Positions 1 through 8,160 of a stretch of 42,802 bases of DNA are shown here, piece by piece. Each line of letters begins with the position of its first letter. Positions within the stretch are counted from its first letter, which is position 1. The DNA is taken from NCBI GenBank assembly GCA_052387235.1, contig JBQTJJ010000057.1, positions 1 to 42,802 of the forward strand, given 5' to 3'. The notes below the pieces were generated by a model, which saw only the letters and a list, made by a program, of their open reading frames with translations, had not been told where the DNA came from and ran no database searches. The stretch comes from JBQTJJ01 sp052387235. Lineage in GTDB: Bacteria; Actinomycetota; Acidimicrobiia; Acidimicrobiales; GCA-2861595. The translations under genes were made by a program, and so were the position numbers.

Positions 1-357
1 GTCGGCCGGCACGCCGAACTCGCGGGCGGCGGCGTCGAACACCGGGACCAGGGCCAGGCGCTGGGGCGAGGACCGCAGGCCGTCGGGCAGCTGCCGGGAC
101 GGGACCGGTGCCGGGGCCCTGGCCGGCACCGCCGACGGCACCACCAGCCGCCGGCCGGCCTGGACCCGGTGGACGTCGACGATCCCGTTGGCGGCGGCGA
201 GGCTGGCCACGCTGACGCCGAGGGACGCCGCCACCCCCGACAGGGTCTCGCCCCGCGCCACCGTGCGGGTGCCCGCCGCCGCCGGTGCGGCCCCAGCCAG
301 GCCGGCGCCCACCACGGCGGCCAGCGTCAGGGCCGCGCCGAGGCGGCGGGTCAGCAC
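1..357 (-). CDS. LysM-domain secreted cell-wall protein, partial
   Basis: The gene starts with GTG at 357 and is cut by the window edge after 119 codons. An N-terminal hydrophobic signal-like segment (about residues 6-26, ending near an AAPAAA stretch) is followed by one LysM domain (about residues 30-73). LysM signs are TVARGETLSGVAASLGVS, an AANGI turn and an LVVP end. LysM binds peptidoglycan outside the membrane. After a Pro-rich linker the visible part ends in a segment resembling the start of a lytic-transglycosylase or goose-lysozyme-like domain (VFDAAAREFGVPAD); this last point is inference because the catalytic part lies outside. It overlaps the stop of the upstream LysM/M23 gene by 7 bases (GTGCTGA), so the two are probably translated together. 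I am confident of the LysM domain and unsure of the enzyme class. Confidence 0.8.
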   Translation of the reverse strand, partial: MLTRRLGAALTLAAVVGAGLAGAAPAAAGTRTVARGETLSGVAASLGVSVASLAAANGIVDVHRVQAGRRLVVPSAVPARAPAPVPSRQLPDGLRSSPQRLALVPVFDAAAREFGVPAD

Positions 358-1178
358 CACTGGCGCAGGGTCGGGAAGGGGTTGACCGGCGCGCCCCCGC
401 CCGGCTTGATCTCGAAGTGCAGGTGGGGCGTCGTGCCCCTGGCGTTGCCGGTGCTGCCCACGGTGCCGATCCGGTCGCCCTGCTCCACCCGGCCCGACGC
501 GGTGACGGCGTCGAGGTGGGCGCCGTAGTACGTGTGCCCGTCGTCGCCCCGCAGGTAGTACGCCAGCCCGGCGCGCGCGCCCGACACCGGCGTCACCGTC
601 CCGCCCACGTTGGCCACCACCGGCGTGCCCCGGAAGGCGAACAGGTCGGTCCCCTCGTGCCGGCGCCCCTCGTGCCAGGGCCGGCCCCAGCTGTCGGCGA
701 ACTGGCGGGCGCCGGCCACGGGGCACAGCCACTTCGGGCCCGGAAGCTGCAGCTGGATCCCCTCCCGGATCAGGTTCGGGTTCTGCAAGCCGTTCAGCTG
801 TGCCAGCTCGGCCACGGTGGTGCCGTACGACCTGGCGATCGACCCGAGCGTCTGGCCGGTGGCGACCTGGTGGGTGCGCCCGCCGCCCATCACCACCACC
901 GTCGCCGGCATGGGCGGAGGGGGCGGCGCCGGGGCGGCCGGCGCCGGCTCCCCCGCCGGGGGGATGGTGAGGACCTTGCCGGCGTAGATGCGGTTGGGGT
1001 CCCTGAGGCCGTTGGCCCTGGCGATGGACTCGGCCGCCACGCCGGTGCGGGTCGCGACCCGGGCCAGGGTGTCGCCCTTCCGGATCGTGTACGTGTCGGC
1101 GCGGCGCGGCGCGGTCACGTGCGCCTGCCCGGCCAGGGACAACACGACCAGCCCGCCCAGGGCGCGAACCCGGCGCAC
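351..1178 (-). CDS. LysM-M23 peptidoglycan endopeptidase
   Basis: The protein has 275 residues: a signal-like N terminus, a first LysM (about 28-72), a Pro-rich linker, a second LysM (about 103-146), then an M23 (LytM/glucosaminidase-type) metallopeptidase domain (about 165-270). M23 zinc motifs are visible: HEGTDLFA (HxxxD) and the C-terminal HLHFE. This is the usual architecture of secreted peptidases that cleave peptide cross-links in the cell wall during growth or division. The start ATG is preceded by a strong GGGAGGAGG ribosome site. It heads a two-gene unit with the following LysM gene, which starts inside its stop codon. No SpoIIQ-type degeneracy is seen, so the enzyme is probably active. 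Confidence 0.9.
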   Translation of the reverse strand: MRRVRALGGLVVLSLAGQAHVTAPRRADTYTIRKGDTLARVATRTGVAAESIARANGLRDPNRIYAGKVLTIPPAGEPAPAAPAPPPPPMPATVVVMGGGRTHQVATGQTLGSIARSYGTTVAELAQLNGLQNPNLIREGIQLQLPGPKWLCPVAGARQFADSWGRPWHEGRRHEGTDLFAFRGTPVVANVGGTVTPVSGARAGLAYYLRGDDGHTYYGAHLDAVTASGRVEQGDRIGTVGSTGNARGTTPHLHFEIKPGGGAPVNPFPTLRQWC

Positions 1179-1208
1179 ACGACCTCCTCCCGCACTGCTG
1201 TCCGGGTT

Positions 1209-1238
1209 ACGCTACTCCTCCCCCACTACCCACATCAA
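1209..1238 (-). promoter_or_regulatory. Candidate promoter of the LysM-M23 gene
   Basis: On the minus strand TTGATG (1238-1233) and TAGCGT (1214-1209) are separated by 18 bases. This matches the actinobacterial primary-sigma pattern with TAnnnT as -10. It predicts a leader of about 25-30 bases that contains the GGGAGGAGG ribosome site. No c-di-AMP (ydaO-type) riboswitch, often found ahead of such genes, fits in this short region. Confidence 0.5.
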
Positions 1239-1350
1239 CCCCAACTTCAACATCTGTCACAGAAATGGGGGGGTGCTGGCCACGTCGACAGCCGCGGTCG
1301 GGAGGCAGCCGTGCACGGGGCGGGGGCGGCGCCGGCCGGCGAAGGCGGGG

Positions 1351-2955
1351 CTAGGAGCGGGCCCGGCGGGCCTCGGCGCGGCGCTCGGCGGCCAGCCGCT
1401 CGAGGTCGTAGGTGCCGTGGTCCACGAACGACATCAGGCCGGCCACGACCTTGTGCCCGGCCTCCTCGGCGATGAGCCGGTGCATCTCCTGGCACACCCG
1501 CCGGTACTCGGGATGGCCCTGGGGGCCGGTGCGCAGCTCCAGCATGTGCATGGCGGCCCGGGCGTTGAGCTGCATGGAGTAGCGGATGCGGTAGGCCAGG
1601 GCCACGGCGTAGCCGGCCTGGGCCGGGAAGGGCCCGGCCAGGGCGGCGTGGAGCTGGGCCGATCGCTCCATGGCCTCGTCGAACGCTTCCCGCCGGCCGG
1701 CCTCGTCCACCGCCTCGGGCCGCACGAAGCCGTGGGCCGGGGTGAGCGCCTGCCACTCGATGGTGAGCATGCGGTGGCGCTGGAGGTCCCGGAAGGCCCC
1801 GTAGTCCGACAGCACGTCGAAGCGGTAGCCGATGCGCTCCAGGGCCCGTCCCGGCTTCTGGCGCCGGTTGGAGCGGTCGCCGGCGTAGGCCCTGGCCACG
1901 GCCAGCTTCTCGTCGGCCGACATGGCCCGCACCCGCGCCAGGACCTGGTCCTCGGCCAGGGCCGAGTACGGGTAGAGCATGGCCGCCACCAGCTTGTCCT
2001 CGGCGTCCGGGTCGAAGTCGACCAGGGTGACCATGGGCCGGGCGGCCGGCTCCTCCGTGCCCAGCAACCGCTCCGCCACCTCCGCCATGGCGGCCCGGTT
2101 GGTGCGCTGGTAGGCCGACCAGGCCTCGCCCCGCTCCGGCATGTCGACCCGCTTGAGGAACGACGGGACGACCTTGCGCAGCTCGGTGAGCATGAGGTCG
2201 GCGTAGGAGCGGGCCTCGGGCAGGGCCGACGCCCGCATGCGCAGCAGGAGGAGCTCGTAGGCCTGGCCCGTGCCGTAGATGCCGACGTTGGACTGGGCCG
2301 CGGCGGGCAGGATCCCCCGCAGGGCGTCGAAGGCCTTGGCCCGGATGGACTGGCGGTAGACGAAGTCGGAGTCCCCGGCCTCCTTGGGGTACCGGGTCGT
2401 GCACCACTCCTGCAGCACCGGGACCAGCTCGGCGTAGGTGTCGAACAGGCGGTCCATGTCGCCCACGTAGCGGGCGCCGAGGGGCGACGCCGCCACCTCG
2501 GGGTCCCGGAAGTACCGGTAGCGGCCGTTGCCCAGCCGGGTGTCGTAGGCCACGTACCGGGTCGACTGCTCGAGGTAGGCCATGAGCCGGCCCCGTTCCA
2601 GGATCTTGGTCAGCAGGTTGGACGCCTGCTCGCAGGCCAGGTGGACCCCGCCCAGCTGGGCCACGGAGTCGTCGCCGTACTCCAGGAACACCCGGTCGTA
2701 GAGCTGCTCGGCCCGGGCCAGGCCCATGGTGGCGTCGACGGTGAGGTCGCCCTCCATGTCCAGGTCGACCACGAACTCGTCGAGGAACAGCCGGCGCAGG
2801 CTCTTGGCCGACCGGGAGTAGCGGGCGAACAGGGCTCCCTTCACCACCTCGGGCAGATTGACCAGGGCGAACACCGGCTGGTCCAGGTTGGTGAAGTAGC
2901 GGCGCAGGACGGCCTGCTCGTCGTCCGTGAACCGCTCCGAGGCATAGGGGGTCAT
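1351..2955 (-). CDS. Double ThyX-domain protein (FAD-dependent thymidylate synthase-like)
   Basis: This 534-residue protein is about twice the usual ThyX length. Two ThyX-like halves can be seen. In the first, RGRLMAYLEQSTR (121-133) lines up with the ThyX signature RHRxxSxxxxSxR; in the second, RHRMLTIEWQALTP (393-406) does. Each also has a ThyX-like C-terminal helix, LLRMRASALPEAR in the first half and NARAAMHMLELR in the second. Canonical ThyX makes dTMP from dUMP using FAD, methylene-tetrahydrofolate and NADPH. Here each signature keeps only part of the conserved residues (RGR for RHR in one, the serines lost in the other), so canonical activity is uncertain. Long ThyX-like proteins of this type are known in some bacteria. 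I chose the ATG at 2955; a TAnnnT element lies 10 bases upstream. Family confidence is high, function moderate. Confidence 0.8.
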   Translation of the reverse strand: MTPYASERFTDDEQAVLRRYFTNLDQPVFALVNLPEVVKGALFARYSRSAKSLRRLFLDEFVVDLDMEGDLTVDATMGLARAEQLYDRVFLEYGDDSVAQLGGVHLACEQASNLLTKILERGRLMAYLEQSTRYVAYDTRLGNGRYRYFRDPEVAASPLGARYVGDMDRLFDTYAELVPVLQEWCTTRYPKEAGDSDFVYRQSIRAKAFDALRGILPAAAQSNVGIYGTGQAYELLLLRMRASALPEARSYADLMLTELRKVVPSFLKRVDMPERGEAWSAYQRTNRAAMAEVAERLLGTEEPAARPMVTLVDFDPDAEDKLVAAMLYPYSALAEDQVLARVRAMSADEKLAVARAYAGDRSNRRQKPGRALERIGYRFDVLSDYGAFRDLQRHRMLTIEWQALTPAHGFVRPEAVDEAGRREAFDEAMERSAQLHAALAGPFPAQAGYAVALAYRIRYSMQLNARAAMHMLELRTGPQGHPEYRRVCQEMHRLIAEEAGHKVVAGLMSFVDHGTYDLERLAAERRAEARRARS

Positions 2956-2965
2956 GCGAGGGGGA

Positions 2966-2971
2966 AGCGTA
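2966..2971 (-). promoter_or_regulatory. -10 element for the ThyX-like gene
   Basis: TACGCT lies 10 bases before the ATG, predicting a leader of only about three bases. No clear -35 is seen. Confidence 0.4.
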
Positions 2972-3019
2972 CGGCCCGCCCCTCCCCCGGTGGCGGACCG
3001 CTCCCAGCGGTCGGAGTGC

Positions 3020-3628
3020 TCAGACCACCACCCGCAGCGCGTCCGGCTCCACCCGCAGCGACAGGCGCCGGCCCCGGCCCACGGCCACGCCGTCCACCGC
3101 CACCGGCAGGGCCCGGTCCAGGTCGACCTGCACGGCCCGGGCCCGCCGCTCCTTGATCCCGGGGTGGGGCAGGTGGGCGCCGTGGTGGAGGCGGGCCCGG
3201 ACCTTGGGCAGGTCGGCGAGGGCCAAGGTGGCCGAGTAGGTGTCGAGGAGCGCATCGCCGGGGTGGGCCCGGGGCCCGAGGTTCCACCGTCCCAACCACT
3301 GCGCGTTCATGGCCACGAAGCTGCGCCGCCACAGCCGGTCGTGGGCCACCAGGTGGGCCACGAAGAGGTGGAGCACGCCGTCCACCAGCGCCTCGCCCAG
3401 GTCGACGGGGAAGGTGACGGCGTCGGGCGAGCGCAGCCGGCCCTCGTCGCCGGGGCCGCCCAGGGTGCGGCACAGGTCGCCGGCCAGCAGCCCGAGCGCC
3501 GGGAAGGGTCGGCCCTCCCGGCGGGCCTCCTCCAGCACGGCCCGGGCCTCGGCGTCGCTGCGGACCACCACGCCGTCGTCGGGGAGGGAACCCGGCTCCC
3601 CCCAGGGCTCCCCCTTCCTGATGGTCAC
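3020..3628 (-). CDS. Diacylglycerol/NAD-kinase-like protein (YegS-type C-terminal fold)
   Basis: The gene encodes 202 residues from a GTG start that overlaps the helicase stop by four bases (GTGA). The N terminus (IRKGEPWG) is followed by a short Rossmann-like region. The C-terminal half has the pattern of the diacylglycerol-kinase/YegS accessory domain: AVQVDLDRALPVAVDGVAVG followed by LRVEPDALRVVV. It lacks the GGDGT nucleotide-binding motif expected in an active lipid kinase, so it may be a non-catalytic relative. Small proteins of this kind beginning MTIRKGEPWG are conserved in actinobacteria, to my recollection, without an established role. The tight coupling to the helicase suggests joint production but does not reveal function. 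Confidence 0.6.
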   Translation of the reverse strand: MTIRKGEPWGEPGSLPDDGVVVRSDAEARAVLEEARREGRPFPALGLLAGDLCRTLGGPGDEGRLRSPDAVTFPVDLGEALVDGVLHLFVAHLVAHDRLWRRSFVAMNAQWLGRWNLGPRAHPGDALLDTYSATLALADLPKVRARLHHGAHLPHPGIKERRARAVQVDLDRALPVAVDGVAVGRGRRLSLRVEPDALRVVV

Positions 3629-6279
3629 GCGCCGCCGTCCGCGACGGGCGGCGCCTGGGGCGCCGGGGACGGGGAGCCCCCGCCCACCGCCACCACCGAC
3701 GAGGCGGCCACCACCCCCCGGAACAGCGCGTCGGCGGCGGCGCGGGCCGACCCGGCCGTGGCCGGGTCGGGCGCCACCTCGCCCAGCTGGCGCAGCAGGT
3801 CGATGAGCTGCTTGACGTTGCGGACGAAGTCGCCGCCCGACATGTCCTCGTCGGCGATGACCCGGTCGAGGTCGTCGCCGGCGGCCCAGGCCGCGGCCAC
3901 GGCCACGAAGCCGGGGTCGGGCGGGCGGGTGACCGGCAGGCCCGCCTCCTGCTCGGCCAGGTTGAGGTCCCGGGCCAGTGTCTCCACCTCGAGCCAGCGC
4001 TGGCGCAGGCGGCCCGACGGGAACGCGGGTGCCGGCGCCGGCCCGGGCCGGCGGTGCTCGTAGGTGAAGACGGAGGCCAGGCCGGCCACGGCCGGCGGGT
4101 CCAGGCCGTCGAACAGGCCGGCGCCCAGCACCTCGGCCACCAGGAGGTCGCACTCGTGGTACACCCGGGCCAGGCGCTGGCCGGCGGCGGTGAGGGCCCA
4201 ACCGTCCACGTAGCCCCACGCCCCGAGCACCCGCAGGACGCGGTCGAACTGGCGGGCCAGGCTCTCGGTACGGCCCCGGATGCGGCGCTCCAGCCACTCC
4301 GCCTCCCTCGCCAGGCGCTCGGCCCGCTCCGCGCTGCGGACGTGGCGGCCGGCGTCGGGGCAGGCCGCCACCGGGTGGCGGGCCGCCCCCTGCCGGCGCT
4401 CGGCCCTGGAGCCGTGCTCCTCGCCGCCCGAGAGGCGGGCCCGGGCCAGGGCCTGGGCCACGGAACGCACGAAGGTGGCACTGGCCGGCGCGTAGGGCAC
4501 GGGCAGCTCCACCCGGGCCCTGGGCCGGGGCGGCGAGCGGAAGTCGCGGGGCGACAGGCTCACCCGCCGGCGGTCCGGGGTGAGGGCGGTGACCCGGACG
4601 TCACCGCCCCGCCGCTGGGACGTGGCGATCACCGCCACCCGCCCTCCCGACTTGCCGCCCGGCACCACCAGCACGTCGCCGGGGCGGACCCTGCCCAGCG
4701 CCTCGGCCACGGCCGCGTCGGCCGCGGGCGCGGGCGCCGGCGCCCGCAGCAGGTTCCGGTACTCCTCCACGTCGCCCCGCTCGCACCCGGCCCGCTCCCG
4801 GGCCTCGGCCAGGGCGTGCAGGTTGCGCTCGAGCTGCGCCTCCAACCGCACCACCTCGGCGTCGGCCCGGTACTGGGCGAACGAGAGGTTCAGCAGGTGG
4901 TGGGCCACGTCGGCCGGGTACCGGCGCACCAGGTTGGCGGCCATGTTGTACGTGGGGCGGAACGACGACGACAGGGCGTAGGTGCGGGTGGAGGCCAGGC
5001 CCGCCACCTGGTCGAACGGCACGAAGGGCGACCAGAGCACGCAGGCGTAGCCGATGTCGTCGATCCCCCGCCTGCCGGCCCGGCCCGTGAACTGGGTGTA
5101 CTCCCCCGGCGTGAGCGGCTCGTGGCGCTCGCCCGTGAACTTGGTGAGCTTCTCGATCACCACCGACCTTGCCGGCATGTTGATGCCCAGCGACAGGGTC
5201 TCGGTGGCGAACACGGCCTTGACCAGGGCGGCCGAGAAGCAGGCCTCCACCGCCTCCTTGAACGGCGGCACCAGGCCGGCGTGGTGGGCCGCGAAGCCGG
5301 CCTCCAGGCCGGTGACCCACGCCCCGTAGCCCAGGACGCCGAGGTCGGCGTCGGCCAGCGACTCGACCTTCGACTCGGCGATGGCCCGGATCTTGCGCCG
5401 CTCCTCGGGGGTGGTCAGGCGCAGCCCGTAGTCGACGCACTGGCGCACGGCGTCGTCGCAGGCGGCCCGGCTGAAGATGAAGTAGATCGCCGGCAGCATG
5501 CCGGCATCGCCCAGCAGCTCCACCACCTCGGCCCGGCGGGGCGTGTACAGCCGGCCCCGGCGGGCCCGCCCCCGCGGGTCGGGCTGGCGCAGCGAGCGGC
5601 TGTCGAGGGCGGCCGCCTCCGGGTTGGGCCGGCCGTCCACGAAGGTCGGCAGCACATGGACCCGCTCGGCGCCGCGGTCCCCGACCAGGTAGAGGTGCTC
5701 GAGCTCCACCGGCCGGCGCTCCTCGATGACGGCGACGGTGGCACCCCGCACCGTCTGGACCCAGTCGGCGAACTCCTCGGCGTTGGAGACGGTGGCCGAC
5801 AGGCACACCAGGTCCACCTCGGGTGGCGTGTGGACGATGACCTCCTCCCACACCGCCCCCCGGTAGGGGTTCTGGAGGTAGTGGACCTCGTCGAGCACCA
5901 CGTAGCGCAGCCGGTCCAGGGCCGGAGAGCCGGCGTAGATCATGTTGCGGAGGACCTCGGTGGTCATGACCACGACCGGCGCGTCCCCGTTGATGGCGTT
6001 GTCGCCGGTGAGCAGCCCCACCTGCCGCGGCCCGTGGGCCCGCACCAGGTCGGCGTACTTCTGGTTGGACAGCGCCTTCAGGGGAGTGGTGTAGAAGGCC
6101 TTCCGGCCCTCGTCGAGGGCCCTCGTCACCGCGTACTCGGCCACCATCGTCTTGCCCGAACCCGTGGGCGCGGCCACCAGCACCGACCGGCCGGCGTCGA
6201 GGGCGTCGAGCGCCTGGAGCTGGAAGGGGTCGGCCTCGAACCCCAGGCCGGCGAGGAACCGCTCCCGGATGCCGCTCAC
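3625..6279 (-). CDS. helY: HelY-type superfamily 2 helicase (Ski2/Mtr4-like)
   Basis: The protein has 884 residues, close to mycobacterial HelY. Helicase motifs are intact: Q-like PFQLQALDAL (18-27), Walker A APTGSGKT (37-44), motif II DEVH (130-133), motif III SAT (161-163) and motif VI QFTGRAGRRG (397-406). A long Arg-rich middle and an all-helical C-terminal region (about 600-870) resemble the accessory part of Ski2/Mtr4 helicases. It probably unwinds RNA or DNA in an ATP-dependent manner; the exact substrate is not known. It follows tatA-tatC, the same order as in Mycobacterium tuberculosis. It ends in a GTGA overlap with the kinase-like gene. Confidence 0.88.
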   Translation of the reverse strand: MSGIRERFLAGLGFEADPFQLQALDALDAGRSVLVAAPTGSGKTMVAEYAVTRALDEGRKAFYTTPLKALSNQKYADLVRAHGPRQVGLLTGDNAINGDAPVVVMTTEVLRNMIYAGSPALDRLRYVVLDEVHYLQNPYRGAVWEEVIVHTPPEVDLVCLSATVSNAEEFADWVQTVRGATVAVIEERRPVELEHLYLVGDRGAERVHVLPTFVDGRPNPEAAALDSRSLRQPDPRGRARRGRLYTPRRAEVVELLGDAGMLPAIYFIFSRAACDDAVRQCVDYGLRLTTPEERRKIRAIAESKVESLADADLGVLGYGAWVTGLEAGFAAHHAGLVPPFKEAVEACFSAALVKAVFATETLSLGINMPARSVVIEKLTKFTGERHEPLTPGEYTQFTGRAGRRGIDDIGYACVLWSPFVPFDQVAGLASTRTYALSSSFRPTYNMAANLVRRYPADVAHHLLNLSFAQYRADAEVVRLEAQLERNLHALAEARERAGCERGDVEEYRNLLRAPAPAPAADAAVAEALGRVRPGDVLVVPGGKSGGRVAVIATSQRRGGDVRVTALTPDRRRVSLSPRDFRSPPRPRARVELPVPYAPASATFVRSVAQALARARLSGGEEHGSRAERRQGAARHPVAACPDAGRHVRSAERAERLAREAEWLERRIRGRTESLARQFDRVLRVLGAWGYVDGWALTAAGQRLARVYHECDLLVAEVLGAGLFDGLDPPAVAGLASVFTYEHRRPGPAPAPAFPSGRLRQRWLEVETLARDLNLAEQEAGLPVTRPPDPGFVAVAAAWAAGDDLDRVIADEDMSGGDFVRNVKQLIDLLRQLGEVAPDPATAGSARAAADALFRGVVAASSVVAVGGGSPSPAPQAPPVADGGA

Positions 6280-6292
6280 GGGGACGACCCGG

Positions 6293-7015
6293 CTACTTGT
6301 GCATGAGGCGGCCGATCACGATGGACGCCTCGTAGAACAGGTACATCGGAGCGGCCAGGGCGAACAGCGAGTACGGGTCCTGGCTCGGGGTGATCACGGC
6401 CGCCACCACGAAGATGAGCACCACCGCCGGCCGGCGCCACGACTTCAGCCGGCGGCTGGTCAGCACGCCGGCCAGCTGCAGGAACACCAGCAGCACCGGG
6501 AACAGGAACGCCACCCCGAAGGCCACCGACACCAGGATCACCAGGCGCAGGTACTTGGACGGGCTGAGGATGGGCTCGAGGTCCCCGCCCACGGCCAGGA
6601 GGAACTCGAGCGCCTTGGGGAAGGTGACCCGGGCCAGCAGCGAGCCGAGGCAGAACAGGGTGACCGACGAGGCCACGAACGGCACGGCGTAGCGCTTCTC
6701 GTTGGGGTTCAGGCCGGGCGTGATGAAGCGCCACAGCTGGAACAGCACCACCGGCGAGGACAGGACGAACCCGCCCCATGTCGCGACCTTCAGCCGGGTG
6801 GCGAACCCCTCGAGGGGGTCGGTGATGAACAGCGTGCACGGCTTTCCCGGGGGGAGCGTGTCGCAGTAGGGCTGGATCAGGAAGTCGAGGATCCGGTCGT
6901 AGAACGCGAATGCCACGATGCCGCCCACCGCCACCGCCACCGCCGACACGATCAGCCGGTGCCGCAGCTCGGTGAGGTGGTCGACCAGCGACATGCGCTC
7001 CGGCTCGGCCGGCAC
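6293..7015 (-). CDS. tatC: Sec-independent protein translocase TatC
   Basis: This 240-residue polytopic membrane protein begins with the TatC signature LVDHLTELRHRL and has about six hydrophobic segments. The FITDPLEGFATRLK region matches the conserved first periplasmic loop. TatC binds twin-arginine signal peptides and, with TatA/TatB, exports folded proteins. The GTG at 7015 has only a weak GAAGAAG site; the ATG at 6994, just before SLVDHLTE, is an alternative start. It lies 66 bases downstream of the TatA/B gene and 13 upstream of helY, so the three probably form one operon. Confidence 0.93.
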   Translation of the reverse strand: MPAEPERMSLVDHLTELRHRLIVSAVAVAVGGIVAFAFYDRILDFLIQPYCDTLPPGKPCTLFITDPLEGFATRLKVATWGGFVLSSPVVLFQLWRFITPGLNPNEKRYAVPFVASSVTLFCLGSLLARVTFPKALEFLLAVGGDLEPILSPSKYLRLVILVSVAFGVAFLFPVLLVFLQLAGVLTSRRLKSWRRPAVVLIFVVAAVITPSQDPYSLFALAAPMYLFYEASIVIGRLMHK

Positions 7016-7081
7016 GGCACGGCTGAACTTCTTCAGGATGGCGATGTCTGCGCCTCGTGGTCGGGGGAGGAGGGACCGGGG

Positions 7082-7381
7082 TCAGGCGGACGGCGGGGGG
7101 TCGGGCTCGCGCACCACCGTCACCTCGGCCTGCTCCGGCGACGAGGGGAGGCCGGCCTGTGGCCGCCCGTCCTGCCCGCCGCCGCCCGGCTGGGACTTGG
7201 GATAGGTGGGCGGCTCGGAGAAGACGTCGCGGACCTCGGCCTGCAGCCCCGAGGACATCCGCCGGAACTCGCTCAGGGCCTTGCCCAGCGACTTGGCCGC
7301 GTCGGGCAGGCGGCTCGGCCCCAGCACGATCAGGGCCACGACCAGTACGACCAGGATCTCGGCCGGCCCGATGCTTCCCAC
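7082..7381 (-). CDS. tatA: TatA/TatB-family translocase subunit
   Basis: The protein has 99 residues: one N-terminal transmembrane helix (about 6-21), a hinge, an amphipathic helix (about 26-55) and a polar Pro-rich tail. The hinge reads VLGPSRLP, which is closer to TatB (VLGPxRLP) than to the LFG hinge of typical TatA. It pairs with the downstream tatC. Other Tat subunits may be encoded elsewhere. The GTG start at 7381 is preceded by TAGACT six bases upstream and has no ribosome site, so the mRNA is probably leaderless. Confidence 0.85.
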   Translation of the reverse strand: MGSIGPAEILVVLVVALIVLGPSRLPDAAKSLGKALSEFRRMSSGLQAEVRDVFSEPPTYPKSQPGGGGQDGRPQAGLPSSPEQAEVTVVREPDPPPSA

Positions 7382-7387
7382 GAAATC

Positions 7388-7393
7388 AGTCTA
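7388..7393 (-). promoter_or_regulatory. -10 element for leaderless tatA
   Basis: TAGACT, six bases (GATTTC), then the GTG start. The predicted first base of the mRNA is at or next to the start codon. Confidence 0.55.
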
Positions 7394-7431
7394 CGAGACG
7401 GCTCCGGGCCCCGGACGGGGCGGACCGGGAA

Positions 7432-7632
7432 CTACCTGCGGCGGCGGGCCAGCCCGGCCTGGAGGCGCCGGCCCGAATCGCGCACGTCGACGAGGAGGGG
7501 GCGCAGCTGGGACAGGCGCCGCAGCTCGGCCCGCAGCTGGTTGGCCTCGTCGGCGGCCCGGGCCGCCAGGGCGCCGACGGCCACCAGGCCGGCGACGAGC
7601 ACGGCCACCGGCAGCAGGGCCAGCAGGCTCAC
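7432..7632 (-). CDS. Small membrane protein with coiled-coil tail
   Basis: The gene encodes 66 residues from a GTG start that overlaps the stop of the zinc-ribbon gene (GTGA). A single hydrophobic helix (about 2-26, LLALLPVAVLVAGLVAVGAL) is followed by a charged amphipathic helix rich in Leu, Arg and Glu that could form a coiled coil. It ends in a basic ARRRR tail. I do not recognise a family. Translational coupling suggests it works with the zinc-ribbon protein upstream; it ends 50 bases before the tatA start. Confidence 0.65.
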   Translation of the reverse strand: MSLLALLPVAVLVAGLVAVGALAARAADEANQLRAELRRLSQLRPLLVDVRDSGRRLQAGLARRRR

Positions 7633-7985
7633 GGCGCTTCCTGGTTGCCGGCGCTCTCGAGCGGGCGGCTGCCGGTGGCCAGGAGGGCCTCCAGGCTGTT
7701 CGCGCTCTGGAGCTGGAAGTGGAACTCGAGCAGGTCGTCGTAGGAGATGGCGGCGCCGGCGTGGACCTCGTCCAGCTCGGCCGGCATGTGCCAGACCGAC
7801 AGCGTGATGCCGGACGCCAGCAGGACGTCCACGACGCGGGGCTCGGCCGGCTTGGCCACCGCCACCCGGCACGAAGGGCACTGGAAGGCGTAGGAGCTCT
7901 GGTAGGTGGTGGAGCAGAGCAGCACCCGGACGTCGTCCGTCGTGAGCTCCACGTCCCCGCATGTGGGACAGCTGGCCCTGATCAT
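7629..7985 (-). CDS. Zinc-ribbon protein of unknown function
   Basis: The protein has 118 residues with an N-terminal zinc ribbon made from CPTC (residues 6-9) and CPSC (about 36-39). A helical C-terminal half without recognised motifs follows. A strong purine-rich ribosome site (GGAGGGAGGAAGAGG) precedes the ATG at 7985, which fixes the start. It is divergent from the histidine kinase and coupled to the small membrane protein. I do not recognise a named family. The ribbon could bind nucleic acid or a protein partner. Confidence 0.75.
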   Translation of the reverse strand: MIRASCPTCGDVELTTDDVRVLLCSTTYQSSYAFQCPSCRVAVAKPAEPRVVDVLLASGITLSVWHMPAELDEVHAGAAISYDDLLEFHFQLQSANSLEALLATGSRPLESAGNQEAP

Positions 7986-8160
7986 CGCCACCTCTTCCTC
8001 CCTCCGACGTCGTCGCGGTCTCATCGGCTCTGGAGTTGCATCGGCTCGATCCTCGGTGGCACTTGAGTGGCGGCTGCATCCAGTCTTCCCAGACGGGGCC
8101 TCGCCTAGTCCTCCGGCCACGGACCTAAAGGGGCTCACGCAGGGTGACGATAGGGGCAAA
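7986..8160. other. Divergent intergenic region, zinc-ribbon gene / histidine kinase
   Basis: This 175-base region holds the 9-base direct repeat CATCGGCTC at 8022-8030 and 8039-8047, which could be a regulator site. I see no convincing -35/-10 pair for the kinase. Confidence 0.3.

Noticed and set aside
1179..1350. c-di-AMP (ydaO-type) riboswitch upstream of the LysM-M23 gene
   Set aside because: The distance from the predicted promoter to the start is about 25-30 bases, too short, and the conserved riboswitch blocks are not visible.
1351..3255. ThyX-like protein starting 100 codons further upstream
   Set aside because: The extra N terminus is low-complexity and overlaps the kinase-like gene in another frame. 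ATG 2955 begins the conserved part and follows a -10 element.
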